From Alkalibacterium kapii (GTDB lineage Bacteria > Bacillota > Bacilli > Lactobacillales > Carnobacteriaceae_A): a stretch of 64,000 bases of DNA. The DNA lies in assembly GCF_007988865.1 (NCBI RefSeq), contig NZ_BJUY01000005.1, positions 1 through 64,000 on the forward strand, given 5' to 3'. This document shows, in pieces, positions 18,145 through 26,597 of this stretch; within the stretch, counting starts at the first letter, position 1, and each line of letters begins with the position of its first letter. Both the position numbers and the translations under genes were made by a program. The notes beneath the pieces were generated by a model that was not told where the DNA came from, did not search any database, and saw only the letters and a list, made by a program, of their open reading frames with translations.

Positions 18145-18934
18145 TTAATTCATATTTTAAAACTTTTCTACAAAAGGCAAGCCATCTTGTCTGGATCGCA
18201 TCATTCGTAATCAATCGTTCAATGACTTGTACAGAATCTTTCTCATAAGAGGTTTTTCTTTTAGATAAAGTATTGAATATAGCATCCTGTACGTTTTTAC
18301 CATCAAATGGAAAAGTTATTGCCAGATAATAAATATCGTAAAAGTCTTTCATGCGTCCTGTCGCTTCCATAAAACGTATCATAGCATCAAGCTTTTCTGA
18401 TAGGGTTGATTCCAAAGAATAAGTAAGAATCGTAGGGTTTTCAAAACCGTTGAGTAAGACAGGCAGTGTTCTAACAATAGGTGTGGGAACAATTGAATCT
18501 CCCACACCAAAGTCAATACTAAAAGGTGTTCTAGTCTTCCCTATCTCTCCCATAAGATTCACTCGCATACCATGATATTCACTTATTACACTAATTGGTT
18601 CTATGCTGCGTATCTGTATTATCATAAATTCATTATCACTCTTTTGCTCGATAACTGAGCGGACAAGTCTCTCTACAGAATCTGAATCATTGGGATGATT
18701 TTCTAATAAATAATCTGCATCAACTGTTGGTCTCGTTGTGAAATCGCTGATTGTATATAACAAAAATCCACCTTTGAGTATAAGTTGATTCTTATAGTCG
18801 CTTTTAGACAAGCGTCTAACAAATTCTTCTTGGAAAAATAGGTTTAACATCTGTTGAAAAGCAATGCCGTCATCTTTTGCTTTGTTTTTTAATCTAGCCA
18901 GTATTGAGGCACTTGGATCGTCTCTCATAACCAC
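18140..18934 (-). CDS. AbiEii nucleotidyltransferase toxin, C-terminus replaced by IS1380
   Basis: This 264-residue protein is of the AbiEii/AbiGii type IV toxin family. The nucleotidyltransferase core shows LILKGGFLLYTI and RPTVDADYLL (the metal-binding D-x-D), and a helical part follows with the conserved KLDAMI...GRMKDFYDIYYL segment. AbiE toxins transfer nucleotides to tRNA and block growth during phage infection. The stop codon TGA (18140-18142) lies inside the terminal repeat of the IS1380 element. The native frame continued about 40 residues beyond it (16345-16465). The catalytic core is untouched, so activity may or may not survive. It overlaps abiEi by 10 bp. Confidence 0.85.
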   Translation of the reverse strand: MVMRDDPSASILARLKNKAKDDGIAFQQMLNLFFQEEFVRRLSKSDYKNQLILKGGFLLYTISDFTTRPTVDADYLLENHPNDSDSVERLVRSVIEQKSDNEFMIIQIRSIEPISVISEYHGMRVNLMGEIGKTRTPFSIDFGVGDSIVPTPIVRTLPVLLNGFENPTILTYSLESTLSEKLDAMIRFMEATGRMKDFYDIYYLAITFPFDGKNVQDAIFNTLSKRKTSYEKDSVQVIERLITNDAIQTRWLAFCRKVLKYELT

Positions 18935-19530
18935 TTTCCTATCTGCGACTGCGTTTTATTAGTTATGTTAAAAACTTCTGCATATTCAAAAAGATGTCTG
19001 ATATTCTTTTTTGGATCTTTGACATACCTTTTAACTGCATTCGTAAACACTTCTTTTTCAAGTTTGTTTTCATAACGCATGATATCACACATCGTACGAT
19101 CTCGATCAAATATACTAACCTTAACACCATCAACTTCAAATGTGGATACACCAACTTTTAGGTAATTTGACATTTGATAGTAAGGTTCTATCAGAGGATA
19201 ATCAATAGCATACTGACTCTTTTCGCTGTCACGGTCTACAGCTAGCTGCCAAGCTGTTGGAATTCTATCGGTATAGCCATAATGCATAAGAGCACTTTCG
19301 AGAAATATGACAGCTTCAGGGAAAAGTCTAGCAATAATAACTTCTTCTGCATTCACTCTATCCGCAAGTTCGTAGTAACCTTGTTTGATTTTAGAAAGCA
19401 CTCCCTCTTCCAGAAGCTTCTTTATCTGCCGACTGTTAAGACCAAGTGCATTAAGCTCCGAAGTTTTCAATACTCCTCCATACTTTTCGAACTCATTGTA
19501 AATTTTTTGTTCATCAATCATCTTTTGCAC
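18925..19530 (-). CDS. AbiEi antitoxin / transcriptional regulator
   Basis: This 201-residue protein has an N-terminal winged helix (about 8-55: GGVLKTSELNALGLNSRQIK) and the larger AbiEi domain with FPEAVIFLESALMHYGYTD and FDRDRTMCDIMRY motifs. AbiEi proteins bind inverted repeats in their own promoter and repress the operon, and they counter AbiEii without direct contact (type IV toxin-antitoxin). It is the first gene of the operon, with abiEii overlapping its end. It appears intact, in contrast to the IS-truncated toxin. Confidence 0.88.
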   Translation of the reverse strand: MQKMIDEQKIYNEFEKYGGVLKTSELNALGLNSRQIKKLLEEGVLSKIKQGYYELADRVNAEEVIIARLFPEAVIFLESALMHYGYTDRIPTAWQLAVDRDSEKSQYAIDYPLIEPYYQMSNYLKVGVSTFEVDGVKVSIFDRDRTMCDIMRYENKLEKEVFTNAVKRYVKDPKKNIRHLFEYAEVFNITNKTQSQIGKWL

Positions 19531-19654
19531 CTCGTTATCCGCATTAGTTTTTCATTGCGGGTATATAGGATCATCATACCACGTTCTTAAAAACTTACAA
19601 AAGTTTTCCCCTCGTGGGTTATTGACGATTAATGAGTTATAGCTTTTTTGGAAG

Positions 19655-19857
19655 GTTTCCAGTACAAGTAGTGCCCAATTTATTGACTACTTGTTCCAAA
19701 TAAGCAGTTTCGGTGCGAGACAGCCAATATTATAACCGCCACTTGTACCGCATTCCCGTTTTTGGTACAAGTGAGTCCTCATTTAGAGAAGCACTTGTGT
19801 CAAATAGCAATTTCTAAAAATAAGCTTGGTGATTTTGGCAGCTCAGCTGACAAAATC
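19655..19857. repeat. Hairpin array C3 with GTCA-type palindrome
   Basis: Hairpins have CACTTGTACC and GGTACAAGTG arms (the pair at about 19739-19773 is perfect over 10 bp). At 19831-19857 a palindrome follows with arms GATTTTGgCAGCT and AGCTGaCAAAATC. It lies just upstream of NERD-2; the rest of the gap from 19531 holds only the abiEi promoter region. Confidence 0.75.
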
Positions 19858-19883
19858 TACCTTCTTAAAAATCTTTTTAATGC

Positions 19884-19924
19884 TTTTCGTGAGTTTCTGA
19901 TTCGTTTGCATATATATATAGTAA
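19884..19924 (+). promoter_or_regulatory. Conserved NERD promoter element, copy 2
   Basis: TTTTCGTGAGTTT, GATTC, TTTGC and TATATATATA with TAGTA, in the same order and spacing as before NERD-1, and about 25 bp before the start codon. Confidence 0.65.
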
Positions 19925-19948
19925 CGACTTTTAAAGGAGCTAAACGAA

Positions 19949-20854
19949 TTGATACTTAAAGAACGCACAAAGTCTGTCACTCATCGTATTTTAGAATCGC
20001 TGGATCACCGTACTACTTTATCCCTTAGTGAAAAAACTCAGTATGATAACCAGTTCAAAGGGTATGCTGGCGAACTCCAATTTGATAACAAGATGAAAGA
20101 AGCTGGAGTACCCGGGATACTGATCAGTGACTTGCTGCTGAGTACGCGAGACACTTCTTATCAGATCGACTCACTACTTATAACCGACACATGCATTTAT
20201 CTATACGAGATCAAGAATTACACGGGGTCATACCACTACAAAGAGGGCGATATTTCCTCTGATTCTGGCCATTTGATCCATAATCCAATGAACCAGGCAG
20301 AACGTAAACGAGCCTATCTTCATAACTTACTCTTAATTAATGGTTATCAGATCAATATCATCGCTTACGTGGTCTACATTAATCCAGACTATTATATCTA
20401 TTCATTACCTAAATCTCCTGCTATTCTATTCGCCGGCCAGCTAACGAGTCATTTTGAATCGTTATCAGGACAGGCTTCCATTCAAGACCATAAGTATTTA
20501 ACTTTAGCTAAAAAACTATTAGTTATGCACAATAATTCCTATCGTCCGCTCAATTTACCTGACTATCCACTGGAAAGTTTATTTAAGGGAATTATGTGCA
20601 GCGAGTGCTTCTCGTTTGGGTACACGGTATCAAGGCAAATCCGTACCTGTACTATCTGCGGTCATAAAGAAAAATCAGCTGATGCCATTCACAGAAGTAT
20701 CGAGGAGTTTCGTCTTCTTTTCCCAGAAAAACTTGTCACTAAGTAGGCTATGCTCAACTGGTGCGGGAATGACTTCTCAGAGTCCAGGATCAAACGAGTT
20801 TTGAGAAAACATTACCAGGTACACTCCTGTAGTAGAAGCAGTTATTACGATTAA
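19949..20854 (+). pseudogene. NERD-domain protein with zinc ribbon (NERD-2), one in-frame TAG
   Basis: It is read from TTG 19949 behind AAAGGAGC. The frame matches NERD-1 end to end and is exactly 301 codons, but codon 266 (20744-20746) is TAG. The NERD core (DSLLITDTCIYLYEIKNY, QAERKR) and zinc ribbon (CSEC...CTICG) lie before the stop. The lost 35 residues contain LNWCGNDF and the conserved SRSSYYD terminus. A truncated protein of 265 residues could still be made and may be active. No other damage is visible, so the mutation is recent, suppressed, or an error. Confidence 0.8.
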
Positions 20855-20877
20855 ACAGTTCGTAATGATATGCAGTT

Positions 20878-20956
20878 ATTTTTCGCTGAGCAAAGAATTT
20901 CCATCCGATTTGAAGTCTACTGCTGTTGATTTTGGCAGCTCAGCTGACAAAATCTG
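20878..20956. repeat. Decayed TTTTTCGC palindrome and GTCA-type palindrome after NERD-2
   Basis: 20878-20898 is a degenerate copy of the TTTTTCGCC palindrome, retaining ATTTTTCGCT and AGCAAAGAAT. At 20930-20956 the second palindrome type recurs with the same sequence as at 19831-19857, so NERD-2 is flanked by near-identical copies. Confidence 0.65.
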
Positions 20957-20985
20957 CCTTCTTGAGGATCTTTTGAGCTTTTTAG

Positions 20986-21128
20986 GTACAAGTGACACTC
21001 AATTTTATTGTCTACTTGTTCCGAATAGACCGTCGCGGAACAAGTGACGGATATAAAAGTATGCTACTTGTCTCGCAAAACGGTATTCGGTACAAGTGAG
21101 CCTCTTTTCATTATCTACTTGTACTGCA
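20986..21128. repeat. Hairpin array C4
   Basis: Four GGTACAAGTGA-type right arms alternate with ACTTGTTCC/ACTTGTACC-type left arms. They are of the same family as the array upstream of NERD-2 (19655-19800). Confidence 0.75.
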
Positions 21129-21142
21129 ACCGTCCATTTACC

Positions 21143-21187
21143 AAAAAAATAAGTCAAGGACAACTGATTCTGCAGTTGTCCTTGACT
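21143..21187 (-). terminator. Orphaned terminator next to the GH5 remnant
   Basis: AGTCAAGGACAACTG pairs with CAGTTGTCCTTGACT, with a run of seven T on the minus strand. It follows the 3' remnant of the GH5 gene. The intact GH5 gene at 26598 has no comparable terminator, so this one probably belonged to the beta-glucoside operon before the island arrived. Confidence 0.7.
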
Positions 21188-21210
21188 CTTTGAAGTTTCT
21201 ACTATACTTT

Positions 21211-21353
21211 CACCCATCCACGAGCGATGGCTCGGCTGACGTCCCAAGCGTCCTTGCCTATTTTGTCCGGGGTGTTCACGGTGTCGATCAACAGTTTGTA
21301 GGTCCAGTAGAAGTGACCGTCGCCTTTTTTCCAGGCATCAACGGATGCTTCCT
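21211..21353 (-). pseudogene. Duplicate of the 3' end of the GH5 gene
   Basis: About 143 bp align with 26607-26749 at roughly nine bases in ten and encode the GH5 C-terminus (SVDAWKKGDGHFYWTYKLL... DVSRAIARGW). The similarity stops abruptly at about 21353. From there to 21745 only decayed sequence is seen. One minus-strand frame reads TNINEPEANMDWIINYN at about 21500-21550, with stops on both sides; I cannot name its source. Confidence 0.85.
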
Positions 21354-21745
21354 ATATGGAAGGGATGAAGGTCTATTCTGTTTGATTGAAACAGCATATA
21401 CTACCTGAGATTCTTGATTAAGTGTCATAAACCAGCCGGGGATCAGATATCTCAAAGAAGCATGCTATCTCTATCCATCAGTTTTGCATTAAAGTTGTAG
21501 TTGATTATCCAGTCCATGTTGGCTTCCGGTTCGTTGATGTTTGTCGCACAAGTCAGTCGATATGCCTTACATAACTACTCTTTTTCCAGAGCGGTTACAT
21601 CAATGACCAGCTCATCATTACTGACTGCTTAAGCATAAAAAATGTGAGGCAACAAGACTTTCGCCCTCAAATAAGAACTAAGAAATATAGATACATATCT
21701 GTAAAAATTCTAAACTGAAATTCTTTGTCGAATCACTTATTTATT

Positions 21746-23143
21746 TCAATCTATTTTTTTGAAATTCTTTATCTCTCTATATAACGCATTGGTTTCTTCA
21801 TCACCATAAAACTGTTGATATTTCTTTATTGCATAAGTGTCCATCATACCTGATATATAGTCTGTCACTTTTCTGAATTTGATATTTTCGTTTTCCTCTG
21901 AAGATTTGCTTTTATCCTCTTTGAAGCGATATTCAACCGGAAGCAACATTAGATTTTTGTTAAATTTGTTATCTGTTAAAGCTTCAAATAATCCGTTGGT
22001 TACTTTTGTTCCTAATCTTTCGTATAATTGAATTTCATTTGATCTGTTTACACCAGCAAAAGTACACTTTTTAATCCCTCTTACTAACTTCCAACTTCTA
22101 AAGCCTAATTCGTTCTCCCTAGATGTTCCAGTTATTTCTGCAAAATTATTTTTTAAATCTTTCACAGAAATTATATCAATATCATTTATCAATTCATTTA
22201 CAATTATTGATGTTAACTCTTTCCGAAAAATGAATGAATACTCTTCAGAAGACTGATAAACTTTTGATTTTTCAGCTACTTTTTTAGCTTGGTCAACCCA
22301 CTTTATAAACTCACCAACTTGAGATTCATAAGGATATTCGTTATGTTCAGCATTCTATTTTAAATCATAAATAAATTCATTAATTGAAAAGTAGTGTTTA
22401 CTTAATGCATCTTCTAAATCATGAGCGCAATATGCTATTTCATCAGCAGCATCTACAATTTGAACATCTAGAGTTCGAGTACTTTTTTCCAATTCAAGTC
22501 TTCGCAAAAATTTGTTTATACTTTGAAATTGCTCATCATATAGAAATTTCTCATTGCCTTGTTCATACGACACATTATATTTAATTATACTTAATAGTGA
22601 TCTAATAGTTAAGTTAAGACCAGCAAGATGTGGATGTTTCTTTTCTACTTGCATTAAATTACGTATGCTCTGGGCATTTCCTTCAAAACCTCCTCTATCT
22701 TTCATTAACTCATTTAACAGTCTTTCCCCATGATGTCCAAATGGTGGATTCCCTATGTCATGAGCTAGACCACCTAATTCTACTATATACAAATCTTTAC
22801 TATTTCCATAAATTGATATCTCATTTTTAGAATCTAAATATTCCATACTCCATTTATGAACATTCTCAGCTATACTCCGTGCAATCTGTGCAACTTCTAT
22901 ACTATGAGTCAATCTATTTCTTTCAAATGAATCAGGATTTACAGCCATTAATTGCATCTTTCCTTGTAGTCTTCTAAAGGAGCTAGAATATAGTATACGA
23001 GCATAATCTTTTTGAAAATCATTTCTATCACGATAATCAGGCTCTGTATTCATCCGTGTTGCTCCAGCCTCACCAAGTAATGTTGATTGACTATTAATCA
23101 GCTCTTTGAATCCGTTTACATTTATCTTGTCATTCATTTTCAT
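21746..23143 (-). pseudogene. dGTP triphosphohydrolase-like HD protein, one in-frame TAG
   Basis: This is a 465-codon frame whose codon at 22355-22357 is TAG, splitting it into 262 and about 200 residues. The N-terminal part has the dGTPase signature: RDRNDFQKDYARILYSSSFRRLQ, RNRLTHSIEVAQIAR (first HD-domain His), GGLAHDIGNPPFGHHGE (the metal-binding His-Asp) and DAADEIAYCAHDLEDAL. Such enzymes hydrolyse dGTP to deoxyguanosine and triphosphate, and some protect against phage by draining dNTPs. The sequence after the TAG remains open to 21746 and looks like the normal helical C-terminus, so the nonsense change is isolated. It is the last gene of a three-gene operon with two unknown proteins. 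Confidence 0.75.
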
Positions 23144-23188
23144 TCTCCTTTACATTTTTTTACACAACTTTAATAACTCTAGAAATTC

Positions 23189-24748
23189 TTATAATAATAG
23201 TGCCTTCCATTCTTTTTCCAAATCTTGATCTAAGGCAACTAAATCTAATGTATTTTCTTTATATAGTGCTCGAACTTCAATTAACCCAGAAAATGCAAAA
23301 CGAGACCATCCAATAATGTTTAGTCGTAGTGAAAATTCAATAATCTCTCCCTTTGAACGTAGTCCAGCATCTATGCCATCTACTATACACAAGCATCCAT
23401 GACCAATAAGCAACATCCGTCTAAGTTCAGGTTTATTTCCAAAGGGAATACTTTCTTTCCATGATTTTTCATGATAATATCTCTGTTTAACCGCCCACAA
23501 TATACGAATTAATAATTCATTCAGCACAACTGGAATAGCCATCGTTGCACCAAAACGTATATCGTATCCTCTTTCAAATACTTTAACTGATAATTCTGCT
23601 AGATTAATCGTTTCCTCTTTAACTTTAAATTCACCAAACTCACAAAATTGCAACAGTTCATAGAATGGTATTCCGACACCACTTCCTCGTCCTGTCTTTC
23701 CTCTTTTAATATTTCTTGTTGAACTTGAACCTACCAAATCAGATATAAGGTGACCTATCCAGTTGCAAAAGCCACTAAAAAGTTTGCCTTGAAAAGTAGT
23801 TCCTACTAATTTTGTATTTCCGTCACTGGTATCAACGCGTATGATTTTTCCTTTATCTATGAAGCTTGCATTATCTGTAAACTGATCCAGAATAGAAAAA
23901 AATAGACCAATAATACTTGGAGAATGACTCAGGGATTTTATATGGTGATTTACTGGTCTCATCCCCTCTAAAACCCCATCTTCAACATTTAGATCTTTTG
24001 CATATCTTGCATCATAATTAACTTGAAACTTTTGTTCTAAGTAACTGATACACTTTTGTAAATCATCAGGTATTTTTTTAGGTTTTCCTTCTCGATTACT
24101 TCTGCCATCTGCTTTCCAAATTCCTTGCGCCATATTTTCTACAAATTCATCAGCCTTTTTATCAGTCCACTTACCCAACTTGCTAGCCTCTGGCATACCA
24201 ACAAAAAAGCTGTCTATTGTACCAGCTGCGATACCACTGAAACTAGCTATCATGTAATCATACTTATCACAATGAGCTTTTTTCATAGTATAGTCTTCTC
24301 TAACTCTCATTTTTAAATCGAGTTTTTCTCTTTGTGTTAATAACTCATCAAAAGGATTTTTTGTCAAATCCACATGATTATCTGCAGCATAACTATGTAC
24401 TGCTTCCATGTAGCTATCCCATGATTCATCATCTTTAACTTCAATTATATTTAAAACTCTAAATCGAGGAAGGTCTATTCGTTTCTTTTCTTCAGAGGTT
24501 AACTCTGTTATAACTTCCTCTATCTTAACATCATCCATACTAACTTCATCAATGTCATTACCTTGCACTTCAAATAAACTTTCGGCATGATGTATTAATT
24601 TATCTAATTCGGATATGTTATCTTCATTAGTACTTTTCAAATCATTGATTGCCTTAGAAACTTTTACAACTTGATCTTCAATACTATTGCTTTGATGTTT
24701 TTGTATCAATTGAGTTTTTCCTAATTCATCTATTTTATTTTTATCCAT
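23189..24748 (-). CDS. Unknown 519-residue protein of the dGTPase operon
   Basis: I do not recognise a named family. The first about 85 residues are acidic and probably coiled (ISELDKLIHHAESLFEVQ...). A weakly hydrophobic segment lies at about 165-185 (YDYMIASFSGIAAGTIDSFFV). The middle contains HHIKSLSHSPSIIGLFFSIL, then a glycine-rich stretch, and the C-terminal third is helical with hydrophobic patches (AIPVVLNELLIRILWAV, IGHGCLCIVDGIDAGL). The start overlaps the end of the upstream gene by 8 bp, indicating translational coupling. Codon use is more AT-rich than in the flanking beta-glucoside operon, in line with horizontal origin. Context (dGTPase, AbiE nearby) suggests defence, but this is inference. 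Confidence 0.6.
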   Translation of the reverse strand: MDKNKIDELGKTQLIQKHQSNSIEDQVVKVSKAINDLKSTNEDNISELDKLIHHAESLFEVQGNDIDEVSMDDVKIEEVITELTSEEKKRIDLPRFRVLNIIEVKDDESWDSYMEAVHSYAADNHVDLTKNPFDELLTQREKLDLKMRVREDYTMKKAHCDKYDYMIASFSGIAAGTIDSFFVGMPEASKLGKWTDKKADEFVENMAQGIWKADGRSNREGKPKKIPDDLQKCISYLEQKFQVNYDARYAKDLNVEDGVLEGMRPVNHHIKSLSHSPSIIGLFFSILDQFTDNASFIDKGKIIRVDTSDGNTKLVGTTFQGKLFSGFCNWIGHLISDLVGSSSTRNIKRGKTGRGSGVGIPFYELLQFCEFGEFKVKEETINLAELSVKVFERGYDIRFGATMAIPVVLNELLIRILWAVKQRYYHEKSWKESIPFGNKPELRRMLLIGHGCLCIVDGIDAGLRSKGEIIEFSLRLNIIGWSRFAFSGLIEVRALYKENTLDLVALDQDLEKEWKALLL

Positions 24749-26414
24749 TATTTAGGATTCCTTTCATTACTCCTTTAGCAGAAGCAAGAGCTGCATCCTT
24801 CATATTATAGTATCCAATAGCATCTAATATAGAATAAAGTTGTTCTAATGTGTTTTCATTCAAATTTTCGTCCAATTGAAACACTTGTTTTCGAGTTCCA
24901 TCTTCTTTAGTTACTTCTTTCTCGACATAGCATTCAAAAATGACTTTTCTATATTTTTTCTTAGTTGCTTCAGAAGTCAATTCATTGATTCTCATAGTAT
25001 CAAGTACTAAAGGAAGTTTAATTATGATACTCTCTTTTTGAGCATGTTTTATTTTATTTCCTGTTTCTTTAGCTCCTAAAGACAACATAGATAATAAAGA
25101 AGATAATTTTTTTATTTTAATCTCAGCTTCTTTTCCTTTAGTAAGTTCTACGGTAAGTTGTTTTGTAATTTCATTTAAATCTTCTATTAAATAGTTCAGA
25201 GACTTCTGCGAATTTTTTATTATCGCTTGAATCATTAACTCCCTTTGTTTATTGTTTTCCAATTCACTGATTCCAGTTACTTTCTTCACACCCTTATAGG
25301 CACCGACACCCAATAAAACAGCCATTTCAATACCAGTAAACATGCTTGAAAAACCAAGGATTCCTCCCATTCCTAAAGCAGCTAACCCTGATGTTAGTCC
25401 AGCTGCACTAACACCCAAAACTGATCCTGATAAGTAAATAGCTGCCAAAGGGACACCTACTGCAGTTGCTTTAGAAGCAATTTCCTTCATAGATTTTTTT
25501 ATTTCTGAATCATTTTTACGCAGTTCTAAAATTTCTTCATCATTTATAATTGTTTCTGATATATATTCAATTTGATCTGTACTTATGTCCAATCTATCTT
25601 TGAGGTTTACTATAAATTCATTGTCTTGCCAGCTTAAATTTCTGTCTTTGGATCTCAATAAATAAATGATGTCTTTCATCAATGATTTTTTTACTAGTTC
25701 GAAGCTTCCTTCATCAATTTTTTCTCTTAGACGCTCTATAATATCTTGATTAACTTCATGGTCTTTAGACTCCAGCATATATTTCCGAATGAATAATCTA
25801 GAAGGTACATCTAACTCAATACGAACCATTAAAGATAAAATCTCTGCATATTCCGAAGCATCAATGAGTTCGTCATCTCCATAAGCAAAATTACACATAA
25901 TTTTTATATAATCTATTTTTATTGATTCATCCATCATAGATAAGGGAGTGGCTTGTGAAGTTGAAACAAACTCTCCTTCTTCACCAGCTTCATCTATTAT
26001 CCCATTAATAAGTTCTTTCAAATGTTCGTTTTCCATTCCTATAGTATATTGAGTAACATCCCTTATTTTTCCGTTTTTATATTCAACTTTCAAACTTTCC
26101 TCTAATTTGACTTTTCCATTGTCTTTTACAATTTCGTTAGTTTCATATGTAGCTTTAACAATATCTGAAAACTGCAAGACAAATGTATCTGAAACAAAAG
26201 GATGTAAATACAACATCTCACCCGTTATCACTCCTCCATCCTTGCCTCCTCCAAATATTGACGTATCGATAATAGCAACAACATAATTAGGATTCAAATC
26301 TGGTGCCATTGATTTAAGTGCTGCGTTTAATTTTTTTTTAGGTATATCAGGTGCAATATAAACTTTCTCACTTATCTTTTTAACTTTCTCTTTAATGTAC
26401 ATTTCAACTGACAT
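24741..26414 (-). CDS. Unknown 557-residue protein with TerB-like and membrane hairpin regions
   Basis: The first 150 residues form a beta-rich domain I cannot name (VVAIIDTSIFGGGKDGG..., HPFVSDTFVLQFSDI). Residues about 165-300 are helical, with NFAYGDDELIDASEYAEIL and a similar later stretch, resembling TerB-like tellurite-resistance helices. Residues about 318-380 are glycine-rich and hydrophobic (two probable membrane segments: AAIYLSGSVLGVSAAGL, MAVLLGVGAYKG). A lysine-rich coiled coil follows, then a C-terminal mixed domain. It is the first gene of the operon, with an AGGAGG-type site before ATG 26414. The combination of sensor-like helices and a membrane hairpin would suit an abortive-infection effector. 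Function unknown. Confidence 0.6.
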   Translation of the reverse strand: MSVEMYIKEKVKKISEKVYIAPDIPKKKLNAALKSMAPDLNPNYVVAIIDTSIFGGGKDGGVITGEMLYLHPFVSDTFVLQFSDIVKATYETNEIVKDNGKVKLEESLKVEYKNGKIRDVTQYTIGMENEHLKELINGIIDEAGEEGEFVSTSQATPLSMMDESIKIDYIKIMCNFAYGDDELIDASEYAEILSLMVRIELDVPSRLFIRKYMLESKDHEVNQDIIERLREKIDEGSFELVKKSLMKDIIYLLRSKDRNLSWQDNEFIVNLKDRLDISTDQIEYISETIINDEEILELRKNDSEIKKSMKEIASKATAVGVPLAAIYLSGSVLGVSAAGLTSGLAALGMGGILGFSSMFTGIEMAVLLGVGAYKGVKKVTGISELENNKQRELMIQAIIKNSQKSLNYLIEDLNEITKQLTVELTKGKEAEIKIKKLSSLLSMLSLGAKETGNKIKHAQKESIIIKLPLVLDTMRINELTSEATKKKYRKVIFECYVEKEVTKEDGTRKQVFQLDENLNENTLEQLYSILDAIGYYNMKDAALASAKGVMKGILNNG

Positions 26415-26597
26415 ATTTATTTTTCCTCCTTAAAACAGCTTCATTAAAAAAATTCAAATATTAACTGTGTTTTTCACACCTATTACATATTTTCAATTCC
26501 ATATTACTAATCAAATGACAGGTCAATACTGTAACTATTAATTACTATTATTCCTATCTCTTAGTCGCCCCATGTAGTCTTTATTCGCTAAAAGCTA

